DNA from: Fibrivirga algicola
GTDB lineage: Bacteria > Bacteroidota > Bacteroidia > Cytophagales > Spirosomataceae
Assembly: GCF_011742925.1 (NCBI RefSeq)
Contig: NZ_WAEL01000006.1
Location: 62,001 to 126,000, forward strand
Direction of reading: 5' to 3'
Length of the DNA: 64,000 nt
Below, piece by piece: positions 15,876 to 25,039 of this stretch. Position 1 is the stretch's first letter. Each line of letters opens with the position of its first letter. Both the position numbers and the translations under genes were made by a program. The notes beneath the pieces were generated by a model, which worked only from the letters and a program-made list of their open reading frames with translations, did no database searches and was not told the DNA's origin.

Positions 15876-16274
15876 TTATTTCCGCTTTGGGCCGATCGCG
15901 TCGTAGATCACGACTTTTTCCCAGAGGGTGGCGTAGTTGTTCCGGAAATCATCGTGAATGGGGTGCTTCTGGTAAATTTCCTCATCGGCGGCGCTGTCGA
16001 ACAAGCATAGCCACGAGTAGGTGTAGCTTCGTTCGATCACGGCCCGGTTGGTAGCAGCGGGTTCGCCGATATGCACCATTTTGATGGTTGGCACTTTGGC
16101 CAACATGGTCAGACCTTCCAGCAGCTTGGCCTTGTCGGCAGCGTTACCGGGATTCTTCAGGTAAAAAAGAACGTGGTGGACAAAGGTTTCTTTTGATGCA
16201 CTCATGGGTAGGCTCGCGGTGACACCGGCGGCGACACCGCCTTTAATGAATGTTCTGCGTGATGATTGGCTCAT
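15876..16274 (-). CDS. Tat-exported Dabb (stress-responsive A/B barrel) protein
   Basis: From ATG 16274 the protein has 132 residues. It opens with a twin-arginine signal (SSRRTFIKGGVAAGVTASLP), followed by a Dabb-type ferredoxin-like domain: VHHVLFYLKNPGNAADKAKL is the standard first strand, VHIGEP and YSWLCLFDSAADEEIYQKHP the later conserved part. Dabb domains dimerise into small alpha/beta barrels; functions vary and here it is unknown. The longer frame (to 16397) overlaps the prfA region and lacks the signal at its N-terminus. Divergent from prfA with a 101-base gap. Confidence 0.85.
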   Translation of the reverse strand: MSQSSRRTFIKGGVAAGVTASLPMSASKETFVHHVLFYLKNPGNAADKAKLLEGLTMLAKVPTIKMVHIGEPAATNRAVIERSYTYSWLCLFDSAADEEIYQKHPIHDDFRNNYATLWEKVVIYDAIGPKRK

Positions 16275-16363
16275 GATTGATTCTGGTTCGTGTACAAAAT
16301 AACAAACCTTATTCCGTTTACTGTCACGCCGTTCAACCCTTCCTCCCTTCGCCCTGTTTTTTG

Positions 16364-16371
16364 TACCTTTG
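16364..16371 (+). promoter_or_regulatory. -7 box of prfA (near-leaderless)
   Basis: TACCTTTG ends 4 bases before the prfA ATG (16376). Transcription starting 5-7 bases after this box would begin at the start codon itself. The identical octamer occurs just before ruvX. Confidence 0.5.
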
Positions 16372-16375
16372 CGGT

Positions 16376-17449
16376 ATGCTTGAACAACTTGAATCAATTA
16401 GCGAACGCTTTAACGAAGTGGCACAACAGATTGTGCAGCCTGAGGTGTCTGCGGACCCCAAGCGCTTTATGAAGCTGAGCAAGGAATATAAAGAGCTTGA
16501 TAAGATCGTGCAGCAGTACCGGGCTTATCAACAGATACTTGCCGAAATTGTGAATGCCCGTGAGGTTATTGCCACGGAAAAAGATGAGGAATTCCGAGAT
16601 ATGGCCAAAGCCGAACTCGATGAACTCATGCCCCGCCGTGACGAACTGGAAGAACAGCTGAAAGAAATGCTGATTCCAAAAGACCCTAATGACAGCCGGA
16701 ACATCATTCTGGAAGTACGTGGCGGAACCGGTGGCGACGAAGCAGCCATTTTTGCGGGCGACATCTTCCGCATGTACCAACGCTTTTGCGACAAGATGGG
16801 CTGGAAAATGACTTTGGTCGATTTCACCGAAGGTTCATCGGGCGGCTACAAAGAGATTATCACCGAGATTGAAGGGGAAGACGTGTACGGCAAGATGAAG
16901 TTCGAGTCCGGGGTGCACCGGGTACAGCGGGTACCTGCCACCGAAACCCAGGGCCGAATTCATACCTCGGCGGCCAGCGTGGCTGTTTTGCCCGAAGCCG
17001 AAGAAGTCGACGTCGAAATCAACATGAATGATATCCGGAAAGATACGTTCTGTTCATCAGGCGCGGGTGGTCAGTCGGTAAACACGACGTATTCGGCCGT
17101 ACGCCTGACCCACATCCCAACGGGTCTCGTGGTGCAGTGCCAGGACGAACGCTCGCAGCTAAAAAACTTTGACAAAGCGTTGACCGTACTGCGCTCACGT
17201 TTGTACGAGATCGAGCTGCAGAAACACAATGACGCCATTGCCTCGCAGCGTAAAACGATGGTTGGCAGCGGCGACCGGTCCGATAAGATACGTACCTACA
17301 ACTATCCCCAAAGCCGCGTGACTGATCACCGCATCGGCCTGACGGTTTACAACCTCCCCGCCGTGATGGAAGGCGACATCGGCCAGTTCATCGAGCAACT
17401 CCGCATCGCCGAGAACGCCGAACGGTTGAAAGAAGGCACAAGCGCCTAG
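16376..17449 (+). CDS. prfA: peptide chain release factor 1
   Basis: A 357-residue RF1, which recognises UAA/UAG and triggers peptide release. The codon-reading tripeptide is PAT (187-189, in RVQRVPATETQGR), diagnostic of RF1 rather than RF2 (SPF). The catalytic GGQ is at 231-233 (SSGAGGQSVNTTYS). The tail DHRIGLTVYNLPAVMEGDI is also canonical. The start at 16376 fits the family N-terminus (MLEQLESISERFNEVAQQIV); the longer frame from 16277 adds a non-homologous leader. It ends in a strong terminator shared with the convergent TonB receptor. Confidence 0.97.
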   Translation: MLEQLESISERFNEVAQQIVQPEVSADPKRFMKLSKEYKELDKIVQQYRAYQQILAEIVNAREVIATEKDEEFRDMAKAELDELMPRRDELEEQLKEMLIPKDPNDSRNIILEVRGGTGGDEAAIFAGDIFRMYQRFCDKMGWKMTLVDFTEGSSGGYKEIITEIEGEDVYGKMKFESGVHRVQRVPATETQGRIHTSAASVAVLPEAEEVDVEINMNDIRKDTFCSSGAGGQSVNTTYSAVRLTHIPTGLVVQCQDERSQLKNFDKALTVLRSRLYEIELQKHNDAIASQRKTMVGSGDRSDKIRTYNYPQSRVTDHRIGLTVYNLPAVMEGDIGQFIEQLRIAENAERLKEGTSA

Positions 17450-17476
17450 GGTACTCAAAAACCTTATAGGTTTACA

Positions 17477-17513
17477 CAAAAAAGGCCTTCCGACAATCGG
17501 AAGGCCTTTTTTG
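17477..17513. terminator. bidirectional terminator between prfA and the TonB receptor
   Basis: A 17-bp stem with 3-nt loop CAA: AAAAAAGGCCTTCCGA (17478-17493) with TCGGAAGGCCTTTTTT (17497-17512). A and T tracts on both sides make it work for either strand. Confidence 0.92.
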
Positions 17514-17547
17514 TGCTGGGTACGTTACTTGTAATTACTGGTTGCTG

Positions 17548-17626
17548 ACCTATGTTGGCTTTGCGCTCTAGGCCCTTCGACAAGGCGTGCCGACAGGCTC
17601 AGGATCTGGAGCGAGAAAGCAACCAA
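17548..17626. repeat. degenerate repeat downstream of the TonB receptor
   Basis: GGCTTTGCGCTC (17555-17566) and GAGCGAGAAAGC (17611-17622) form a loose inverted repeat around CCCTTCGACAAGGCGTGCC and GACAGGCTCAGGATCTGG. The CCTTCGACA...GGCTCAGG wording is a dispersed non-coding repeat known from many bacterial genomes (from memory). Confidence 0.35.
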
Positions 17627-17647
17627 TACTCAAATTCCAATCCTGAA

Positions 17648-20626
17648 CTACAACGTCGCTGATAAGCGGGCGAAGAGGAAACGGCCGTTGAATCCACCCT
17701 GGTTTGATGGAAACAGGAAGCGGCCCCGGTTTGAGAGGTCACGCCCCGAGTTGTAATCGAGCGAGCCAACTGCGTTGCGGGGATCGATGTAAATCTGGTC
17801 GGGATACACGTCGAATACGTTGTTGGCACCGATTTGCAAATTCAGGATCTTGGTCAGCTTATAGCCAATTGTAATATCTGAAATCCAGATTGGGCTGAAC
17901 GTCTGATCAAGCAGCGCGTTGCCAGATGCATCACGGGCAAACTGCGGATTCCACAGCGTATTTGGTGTTACAGATGTATTGATCGCGTACGGGTCAGCAG
18001 TGGTCAGGTTACGAACCTGGCCGAAACGTACTGTCCGGAGAGAGATATCAAACTTATCGACCGTGTAGGCCGCGCTCAGGTTAAACTTGCTGCGCGGGAG
18101 ACCTGTCTCCAGCAACGCCACCTGCGACCGATCGAAGAAGATCGTGCGGGGCCAGTTGTCAGGATTGCCTCCCCGCTTTTCGTTATTGTCGGTGCTGTTG
18201 ATGAAAGCCGACGGATTGATCGATGTAACCTTCGTTTGGTTGAAATTCACAGCACCCGACAAGGTCAATCGACCTTTGCCCAGGTTAATCCGCTCCGTAG
18301 CTACGATATCAAGTCCTTTGGTCTGCGTGTTGGCCGCGTTGGCAAAGAAACGAACGCCGTTCACACCTGGGTAATCGGTTGCTGAGAAATTCAGCAGCGT
18401 ACGGCTAAACTGGCCTGAGTACAAGATCCGGTCCTTGATATCGATCAGGTACGCATCCACCGTAATCGTGAAGTTGCGGCCAATGCGGCTGGTGGCCCCC
18501 AATGTGTAGTTGACCGACGTTTCGGGTTTCAGAGCGTCAACGCCAATTACGCTTCGGGCAATCGGGCTGTCGTTATTCACCGTCAGCGTGTTGTTCGGGA
18601 TACCGTTGATAAACTGTGTGCTGGTGTTATTGAAATACCGCTGTTGCAGGCTAGGTGCCCGGAAACCGGTGCTGATGGCGCCCCGCAGGCTGAAGAACTC
18701 GGCGAACTGATAGCGGGTGGCCAGTTTGCCCGTGACCCGTGACCCAAAATCAGAGTAATTCTCGAAACGACCCGCCAGATCGACCAGCCATTTGCGGCTT
18801 ATCTCCGATTCAACGTCGGCATACAGGCTGATGTTACGCCTCGATTTATCCAGTTCGTTTTCGGGCTGGTAACCGGGGAATACCTGTGCGCCTGGTGCAG
18901 CGGCCGTAGTACCCGACGACGGACCGCCGATGGTCAGCGGTGCCAGCGGAAGTGTTTTTGATGCACCTGACCACGACGTAGTTTCGCCAGCCACGATCTG
19001 GTATTCATCACGGCGATACTCAGCCCCAAATGCCAGGTTGACCGAGGTTAGTCCTTTCACGTTCGTGTATAGCCGCGACACATCGAGGTTAGTCGTATTC
19101 TGGTTGAACTTCAACGTACCTGCATAAAACTCGGTCTGCTGATTCGTGCTATTGGGCAGGGTAGCATTACCGGAGTTCAGAACATCGAACCGGATGCTGT
19201 TGCGACCGTATACATTGCTGAGATCGGCATTCCAGTTGCCCAGCTTGGTTTTGTAGCCCAGCGTTACCGACTGGTCATCCAGCGTGGCTTGAATAGCGGG
19301 CAAAAATCCGTCTGGGTAGAGCAGCGTGCCGTCGGCGGTTAATGGCTGTTGGTTTCTCGCCACCGGAATCCGGTTGTTTCCGTAGCCAGTGCCTGACCGG
19401 TGCGTGACACCCGCCGAAAAGTACACCTCCGAATTGGTTGAAAGAGGTAGTGATCCGTTCAGGAATACGCCGTAGTTCCGCGCTGATGAGTTACCGATCA
19501 CCATATTCTGGCGATTGTAGCGGCGCTGGTCGATTAACGTCTGGTCAGCAGCTAATAAGGCCGGGCGGTTGGCAACCGGTACAAGTCCCGTGCCGGGAAA
19601 ACCACCTGAAGCGCCTAAGTAAATCGTTGGCGTGTTGTCTTCGGCCGAGCGGTTGGTGCGTTCCCGATCTACGATTTGGCCCGAAATCGTCATTGAGCCG
19701 CGCTGGCCAATCCGGAAACCTTTCGAAATATCGAACTGGAATGTTTTACCATCGCGTAGGCTTTGGCTCTTGTCGATGGTGCCTCCACCGAGCAACGGGG
19801 CCTTATAATTCATCGTCGTGAAGCTGCCGCCGGTCATCAGCGAGGCACTCAGTCCTTCGTAATTCTTTTTCAGCACTACGTTGATTACCCCGGCAATAGC
19901 ATCGGAGCCGTACTGAGCCGCCGCCCCGTCGCGCAGTACTTCGACGCGCTCGACCGCCGCCACCGGAATCACGTTCATGTCAGTGCCCACTGAACCCCGG
20001 CCCACCGAGCCGTTGATGTTAATTAGGGCCGTATTGTGCCGACGCTTGCCGTTCACCAGTACCAGCGTCTGGTCGGGGCCCAGGCCCCGTAACGAAGCCG
20101 GATCGATGTGGTCGGTGCCGTCGGTAACGGTTTGCCGGTTCGAGTTGAACGAGGGCGCGACAAAGTTCAGAATCTGACTCACGTCGACCTGCGCGTAGCT
20201 TTTCATTTCCTTCGTCGTAATGACGTCGACCGGCACGGCGCTCTGGATGTTGGTCCGGGCGGTGGTGGCCCGTGAACCGATAACAACCAGCTCGTTTAGG
20301 CTCGACCGGCTCTCCTGCAGTTGAGTCGATAGCGTTACGTCGCCGCTGGCAGGCACTGTTACGGGTACCGTTACCGTTTCATAACCTACAAAGCTGATGA
20401 CAAGCTGGTAGCTGCCTGGTGTCAATCTGAGTTGATAGGCGCCATCGCCATCAGTACTGGTGCCTGTCTGCGTTTTAGCGACCACGATGGTGGCACCCGG
20501 AATGCCATTTCCCGATCCGGCGTCAGTTACTTTACCGCGAACGGTCTGTGCAAGTACAGTGCTGATGGTTAGTAGTAAGCACAAAAGCAGCTTGATGAAG
20601 TGACTTCTTTTATAGAAAAAATTCAT
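17648..20626 (-). CDS. TonB-dependent outer-membrane receptor with carboxypeptidase-like N-terminal domain
   Basis: A 992-residue outer-membrane importer. Signal peptide ~1-26 (cut after VLA), then a CarboxypepD-regulatory-like beta-sandwich (~28-110, RGKVTDAGSGNGIPGATIVV), a plug domain (~125-245: SAVPVDVIT, LRGLGPDQTLVLVNGKRR, VERVEVLRDGAAAQYGSDAI, AGVINVVLKK) and a beta-barrel to the C-terminal aromatic-ended strand (RFLFARLSATL). No SusD partner is adjacent, so this is a solitary receptor; LRGLGPDQTLVLVNGKRRH and the AAAQYGSDAIAGVIN stretch are typical of a widespread class with unknown ligands. A TAAATTTG box at 20651-20658 is a good -7 candidate. Confidence 0.93.
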   Translation of the reverse strand: MNFFYKRSHFIKLLLCLLLTISTVLAQTVRGKVTDAGSGNGIPGATIVVAKTQTGTSTDGDGAYQLRLTPGSYQLVISFVGYETVTVPVTVPASGDVTLSTQLQESRSSLNELVVIGSRATTARTNIQSAVPVDVITTKEMKSYAQVDVSQILNFVAPSFNSNRQTVTDGTDHIDPASLRGLGPDQTLVLVNGKRRHNTALININGSVGRGSVGTDMNVIPVAAVERVEVLRDGAAAQYGSDAIAGVINVVLKKNYEGLSASLMTGGSFTTMNYKAPLLGGGTIDKSQSLRDGKTFQFDISKGFRIGQRGSMTISGQIVDRERTNRSAEDNTPTIYLGASGGFPGTGLVPVANRPALLAADQTLIDQRRYNRQNMVIGNSSARNYGVFLNGSLPLSTNSEVYFSAGVTHRSGTGYGNNRIPVARNQQPLTADGTLLYPDGFLPAIQATLDDQSVTLGYKTKLGNWNADLSNVYGRNSIRFDVLNSGNATLPNSTNQQTEFYAGTLKFNQNTTNLDVSRLYTNVKGLTSVNLAFGAEYRRDEYQIVAGETTSWSGASKTLPLAPLTIGGPSSGTTAAAPGAQVFPGYQPENELDKSRRNISLYADVESEISRKWLVDLAGRFENYSDFGSRVTGKLATRYQFAEFFSLRGAISTGFRAPSLQQRYFNNTSTQFINGIPNNTLTVNNDSPIARSVIGVDALKPETSVNYTLGATSRIGRNFTITVDAYLIDIKDRILYSGQFSRTLLNFSATDYPGVNGVRFFANAANTQTKGLDIVATERINLGKGRLTLSGAVNFNQTKVTSINPSAFINSTDNNEKRGGNPDNWPRTIFFDRSQVALLETGLPRSKFNLSAAYTVDKFDISLRTVRFGQVRNLTTADPYAINTSVTPNTLWNPQFARDASGNALLDQTFSPIWISDITIGYKLTKILNLQIGANNVFDVYPDQIYIDPRNAVGSLDYNSGRDLSNRGRFLFPSNQGGFNGRFLFARLSATL

Positions 20627-20650
20627 AGGTTAACAATCGTAGTTATCCCA

Positions 20651-20658
20651 CAAATTTA
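20651..20658 (-). promoter_or_regulatory. -7 box of the TonB receptor
   Basis: Minus-strand TAAATTTG, matching TANNTTTG, 25 bases upstream of the receptor start in an AT-rich gap. Confidence 0.45.
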
Positions 20659-20733
20659 AAACGATCTACGGCATATTGACTATTTTATATATTAATGTTC
20701 GGTTTATATTGATTTAAGCCAAATTCTTATGCA

Positions 20734-21522
20734 CTAAAGACTACCCGTCTTTCCCCCATCAACCGGTATGTTGATCCCTGAAATAGAAGCGGCGGCTGGA
20801 GTGCACAGGAAAGCGGCAGCGGCGGCTACTTCCTCTGCCGTAGCAAAGCGGCCAATTGGAATTTCACGCTCCATTTGTTCGGCGACCGTAGCTTCGGTTT
20901 TGCCCGACGACTTCGCCCGCATCTCCAGCACCGCGTCCAGACGAGCTGTCCGGGTGTAGCCGGGGAGTACGTTATTGACCGTAATGCCCCAGGGTCCTAG
21001 TTCCAGCGACAGGGTTTTGGCCCACTGCGCCACCGCCCCCCGAATGGTGTTCGACACGCCCAGCCCCACGATCGGCTGTTTCACTGAGGTGCTGATGATG
21101 TTGACAATGCGTCCGTAACCTGCCTCGCGCATGACTGGCGCCAGCTGTTGTACCAGCGTCTGGTTGTTGAGCAGGTGGTTGTGGAAGGTCTGAACGAACG
21201 CGTCGGCAGTAGCGTCGATCAACGGCCCACCCGCCGGCCCACCGGTGTTGTTAATAAGTATGTGGATAACCGGGTGCGTCGTTAATAACTCGGCTAGTGC
21301 GTTGCCAACGCTGCCCGGCTGACTAAAATCAGCAATGGCTATGTAGTGCTGCTGACCCCGGCTGGTATCGAGCGATTCTTTCACAGTCTGTAATGTGGCG
21401 GCATTTCGGGCCATCAGGATTACATTGGCACCAAGCAGGGCCAATTCAATGGCAGTGGCGCGGCCAATGCCTTGCGAACTGCCACATACAAGGGCGGTCT
21501 TTTGAGTGAGATTGAGATTCAT
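20734..21522 (-). CDS. SDR-family protein lacking the YxxxK catalytic motif
   Basis: The 262-residue product (ATG 21522) has a Rossmann fold: GSSQGIGRA near the N-terminus, NNTGGPAGG after strand 4, and the PGYTRTARL segment after strand 6. Where standard short-chain dehydrogenases have S-(x)12-Y-x3-K, this one reads IISTSVKQPIVGLGVSNTIR, so the Tyr is missing and Lys is replaced by Arg. A recognised 3-oxoacyl-reductase-like subgroup with this alteration exists (the NxxR type), and its chemistry is unclear. A longer frame starts at 21549 but adds residues unlike the family. Confidence 0.85.
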   Translation of the reverse strand: MNLNLTQKTALVCGSSQGIGRATAIELALLGANVILMARNAATLQTVKESLDTSRGQQHYIAIADFSQPGSVGNALAELLTTHPVIHILINNTGGPAGGPLIDATADAFVQTFHNHLLNNQTLVQQLAPVMREAGYGRIVNIISTSVKQPIVGLGVSNTIRGAVAQWAKTLSLELGPWGITVNNVLPGYTRTARLDAVLEMRAKSSGKTEATVAEQMEREIPIGRFATAEEVAAAAAFLCTPAAASISGINIPVDGGKTGSL

Positions 21523-21611
21523 GCGGGTAAAGTTAACGTACCCAACCACGTACCTGAAAAACCTTTATGAGCCGAACAGCGTATATCTAGCTAAAGCCAT
21601 CACACAAAACT

Positions 21612-22403
21612 ATGAAGCTTCTATTTTCATTCAGCGTATGCGTTTGCCTGTTCATCAGCTTGTCGGGCAGCTACCTGGCCCATCGCACTGCCATTCACGA
21701 ACCTGCACTAACTGCTGCGGCAGCGCCAAGCCACGCCGCCTTCGATAAATTGCTCAAAGCGCACGTCAACGCGTCGGGCATGGTCAATTACAAAGGATTC
21801 GCGAAAGATAAAGCCGACCTGAAGGCGTATACCGATATGCTGGGCAAGAATGCTCCATCGGACAACTGGAGCAAAGACGACCAACTAGCCTACTGGATCA
21901 ACGCTTACAATGCGTTCACGATCCAGCTCATTCTGGATAATTACCCCGTAAAAAGCATCAAGGATATCGGCTCGAAGATCAAGATTCCGTTCGTCAATAC
22001 GCCCTGGGATGTGAAGTTCATCAAGATCGGTGGCGAGACCTACGACTTGAACAACATCGAGCATGGCATTATCCGCAAGAAATTTTCGGAGCCACGTATT
22101 CACTTTGCGCTGGTGTGTGCTGCTAAGTCGTGTCCCCGCCTGCGCAATGAAGCGTTCGACGGCAAACGGCTCGATGCCCAACTGGAAGATCAGGGTGTCG
22201 ATTTCCTGAATAATCCAGCCAAAAACTCGATCACCGTCAAGCAGGCCAGCCTGTCTAAAATTTTAGACTGGTATGGTGGGGATTTTCAGAAAATGAAAGG
22301 CAAGTCGGTGAAAGACGTGGTGAATCAGTTCTCAAAAACGAAAATTACCGACGCTACTAAAATTTCGTACCAAACCTACGACTGGAGCCTCAACGAACAA
22401 TAA
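21612..22403 (+). CDS. exported DUF547 protein
   Basis: A 263-residue protein with a signal peptide (KLLFSFSVCVCLFISLSGSY) and a DUF547 domain: YWINAYNAFTIQLILDNYPV, LNNIEHGIIRKKF, and HFALVCAAKSCPRLRNEAF are the family hallmarks. Biochemical role unknown; the family is found widely in bacteria and plants and its Cys (ALVCAAKSCP) and His are conserved. It ends at 22403 with the convergent methyltransferase stop beginning at the very next base, so the two genes have no intergenic space. Confidence 0.85.
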   Translation: MKLLFSFSVCVCLFISLSGSYLAHRTAIHEPALTAAAAPSHAAFDKLLKAHVNASGMVNYKGFAKDKADLKAYTDMLGKNAPSDNWSKDDQLAYWINAYNAFTIQLILDNYPVKSIKDIGSKIKIPFVNTPWDVKFIKIGGETYDLNNIEHGIIRKKFSEPRIHFALVCAAKSCPRLRNEAFDGKRLDAQLEDQGVDFLNNPAKNSITVKQASLSKILDWYGGDFQKMKGKSVKDVVNQFSKTKITDATKISYQTYDWSLNEQ

Positions 22404-23324
22404 TCAGTTGTTGGCCAGGTCCTGATAGGTGTTCGCGAAGTGCGTGGCCAGCAGGGCATTCTGCGGCAACAGGCACGGAATTGATTGTATAGTAGGGTAG
22501 GCCAACAGGCTTTCTTCGGCAAACAAGGAATCATCAAATGTTTTTAGCCGCGCTTTTGTATGCGGACAGGCTAGAAACGGCTCAGCTGCTTTTGCGGTTG
22601 AGCCGTTTTTTTCGATAACCAGCAACGCCGTTGTGTTCAATGGATTGATGGATACCTCAAACAGGCGGTGTTCGACGATCTTATATCCTAATGCCTGAGC
22701 CGATGCCAGCAGATTGGTCACGTACCCATGATGCAGCATCCGGTTTCGGGCTTCTTCGCCAGCCAGTTCGTAGCTCGGTTCAAGCAGAACAACATATTTG
22801 TTGGCTACCCGGTATAACTCGGTCAGGGCTTCTGTTTCGCGGCCTCCGTTAGGCTCCACAGAGTGAGAGGTGTAGACAATATCCACCGAGTTATCGGCCA
22901 GCGGCATCTGAAACAGATCGCCGGTGAACAGGGTTGCGTTCTGAATACCCTGCTCGCGCACAAAGCCACGTGCGTAATGGATGCGCGACCACGACAGGTC
23001 AAAACCCAGCACGTGATCGATCGGGTGGGGGTATTGTGGCACTACCCGGCCCAGGGTTGTTGCTTCACCTACGCCTGCTTCCAGAATGGAATTAAAGGGC
23101 CCCAGCCCAAGCAAGACTTTCACGATATGCTGGCAGTATGCCTCTTTCAGAGCTACATTCGACCGATAGCTTTTTACGTATGAACCCGCCTGAAAATCGT
23201 AGCTGATCAAAATGTCCTCCAGCGAATTGGTGGTACTATTGTCGAGCTTTTTCAGAAACCCGATTACGTTATTTCCCTGATCATATTGCTCTTTGATCTG
23301 GGTTAGAAACTTGTACTTATTCAT
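22404..23324 (-). CDS. SAM-dependent methyltransferase with Trm112-like tail
   Basis: A 306-residue class I methyltransferase. Motif I is SILEAGVGEATTLGRV (around residues 78-93), motif II is HVLGFDLSWSRI, motif III FTGDLFQMPLADNSVDIVYTSHSVE. The last ~65 residues (FLACPHTKARLKTFDDSLFA, then LAYPTIQSIPCLL) resemble a degenerate Trm112/YcaR zinc-ribbon segment, a common fusion in uncharacterised Bacteroidota methyltransferases; only one of the usual Cys pairs is preserved. Target unknown. Convergent with zero gap to the DUF547 gene. Confidence 0.8.
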   Translation of the reverse strand: MNKYKFLTQIKEQYDQGNNVIGFLKKLDNSTTNSLEDILISYDFQAGSYVKSYRSNVALKEAYCQHIVKVLLGLGPFNSILEAGVGEATTLGRVVPQYPHPIDHVLGFDLSWSRIHYARGFVREQGIQNATLFTGDLFQMPLADNSVDIVYTSHSVEPNGGRETEALTELYRVANKYVVLLEPSYELAGEEARNRMLHHGYVTNLLASAQALGYKIVEHRLFEVSINPLNTTALLVIEKNGSTAKAAEPFLACPHTKARLKTFDDSLFAEESLLAYPTIQSIPCLLPQNALLATHFANTYQDLANN

Positions 23325-23441
23325 TCGCTTTTTGAAGGGTGGGGGTTGATCAACCTGAAATAAGATGCTTAACGAGGCATTCAGTAGCCCGCTGCGTTCG
23401 CTACACCGGGCAAAATACGTTAGTAACGCCTACAAAGCATG

Positions 23442-24038
23442 CTATTTCCACGTTAGCGTATTTAGCATTTGCATCATATCAGCGCGAACGTACTTGATCA
23501 CAGGGGCCAGCGAGTCGTTAGCAGTGGCGGTGTCGAAGTAGAGTGCACCCCGTAGAAAATGGCGGGTGCTATCGGTGGTCACAAACTGAAATTGGCTGGG
23601 TACCTCACCTTCGAGAGTAATGAGGCTGGCCGCCAGCCCGTTTTTCAGCCGTACTTGCTGCTGTTCGATCATCGATGCCTTTACGTTGTGCTTGGCGGTC
23701 AGTTTGTAGGCGTCGGCCAGTAGGCCCCGCAACCGTTCCGTATTGTTCAGCACAGGCTTGTAGGTAATCTGTACGGTCGCCTTCAGGGTTGGATAATACA
23801 CGAAAATCCAGTGTGGCTCGGCCCGGGCGAAGGTGTCGGGCAGAACGCGGGCAATACGGTTGACCTCAAACTGATACGGATGCCCCGCCGGACTGGTTAC
23901 GTAGGTAGCCGTTGGCAAGTCGATGCGCGGGTAACCTTTGGGCTTGGGCACGTAGTTGGGTTCGTCGGATGACGTACAGGCGGCAAACGCAAGCGTAGCC
24001 AGCGCAAACAGGCTGGCGCAGAGGTGGCGTGGTGTCAT
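23442..24038 (-). CDS. gldD: gliding-motility lipoprotein GldD
   Basis: Starting at ATG 24038 the product has 198 residues with a lipoprotein signal (LFALATLAFAAC, lipid-modified Cys at the AAC). The mature part opens with YVPKPKGYPRIDLP and continues with the GldD pattern: HWIFVYYPTLKATVQITYKP, DSTRHFLRGALYF, and the final MLNTLTWK. GldD is needed for gliding and type 9 secretion-linked functions in Bacteroidota. The frame extends upstream to 24179 but would place the lipobox internally. It diverges from the ABC transporter operon at 24240. Confidence 0.9.
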   Translation of the reverse strand: MTPRHLCASLFALATLAFAACTSSDEPNYVPKPKGYPRIDLPTATYVTSPAGHPYQFEVNRIARVLPDTFARAEPHWIFVYYPTLKATVQITYKPVLNNTERLRGLLADAYKLTAKHNVKASMIEQQQVRLKNGLAASLITLEGEVPSQFQFVTTDSTRHFLRGALYFDTATANDSLAPVIKYVRADMMQMLNTLTWK

Positions 24039-24239
24039 GTTTTCACTAACGACAACAGGGGGTGGTTCGTTGTTCAGGCAGCAAGAATAGTCTTTTTCTG
24101 CCGTACCATCCGCCCGAAACTGCCCGAAATAATGGTAAATCAACCTCTCATCGAGACTGGTAACCAATAATCCCGGCAACTGGTACGTATCTGTCGTTGG
24201 TGATGTATCTTTCCATACGTATCAATCGACTTTATCGCT

Positions 24240-25016
24240 ATGACGTCTGTTATTGACACCCAGAACTTGGTTCATTACTACGGCCGCACGCAGATCTTAA
24301 AAGGAATAAACCTCAGCGTGGCGCCCGGTCAGGTGGTGGGTTACATTGGGCCGAATGGCGCCGGAAAATCTACCACCATCAAAGCGCTGATCGGTCTGCT
24401 CCCCGGTTTTCAGGGCGAGGTGTCGGTATTGGGACTAGACCTGCGCACCCACGCTATGGATGTGAAACGGCGCATTGGGTACGTACCTGAAAACGCCGCG
24501 CTGTACGACCTGCTAACCCCTGTGGAGTACCTCAATTTTGTAGGGCAACTCTATGAACTGGAGCAGGTAGTAGTCGAAAAAAAGGCACTCGAATTACTGC
24601 GGTTGTTTGGGCTTGACAAAAGCGCTCATGACCGTATGACGACCTTCTCGAAGGGAATGCGGCAGAAAGTGCTGCTTATTTCGGGCCTGCTGCACAACCC
24701 TGACTTGATTTTCCTCGACGAGCCGCTGTCGGGCCTCGACGCCAATGCTGTGGTGCTGGTGAAGCAGATCATCCGTCAACTGGCCGACTCGGGAAAAACG
24801 GTGTTTTACAGTTCACACATCATGGATGTGGTAGAGAAAATTTCGGATCGGATCATCATCATCAATGCCGGCGAAATCATTGCCGATGGGTCGTTCACGG
24901 AGCTACAGGAGCAACGCGAGTCGGGCAATTCGCTGGAGCAGATGTTTAGTCAGTTGACGGGGTCTGACGGGCAGAACAGCGCGGCTGAAGCGTTTGTGTA
25001 TACCTTAACTCAATAA
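24240..25016 (+). CDS. ABC transporter ATP-binding protein
   Basis: A 258-residue ATPase of the ABC-2/DrrA-CcmA type. Walker A GPNGAGKST (37-45), a modified signature FSKGMRQK (~136-143, instead of LSGGQ, as usual in this branch), Walker B LIFLDEP (156-162) with D-loop SGLD, and the switch His in YSSHIMD. It would pair with the membrane protein encoded 23 bases downstream to export an unknown substrate. Although gldD is next door, I see nothing that identifies it as GldA. Confidence 0.92.
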   Translation: MTSVIDTQNLVHYYGRTQILKGINLSVAPGQVVGYIGPNGAGKSTTIKALIGLLPGFQGEVSVLGLDLRTHAMDVKRRIGYVPENAALYDLLTPVEYLNFVGQLYELEQVVVEKKALELLRLFGLDKSAHDRMTTFSKGMRQKVLLISGLLHNPDLIFLDEPLSGLDANAVVLVKQIIRQLADSGKTVFYSSHIMDVVEKISDRIIIINAGEIIADGSFTELQEQRESGNSLEQMFSQLTGSDGQNSAAEAFVYTLTQ

Positions 25017-25039
25017 GCGGAGCCATACGCCCTATTCTC

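Noticed and set aside
24240-25016. Assignment as GldA because gldD is adjacent
   Set aside because: The genes are divergent, and the permease is a 556-residue protein unlike GldF or GldG.
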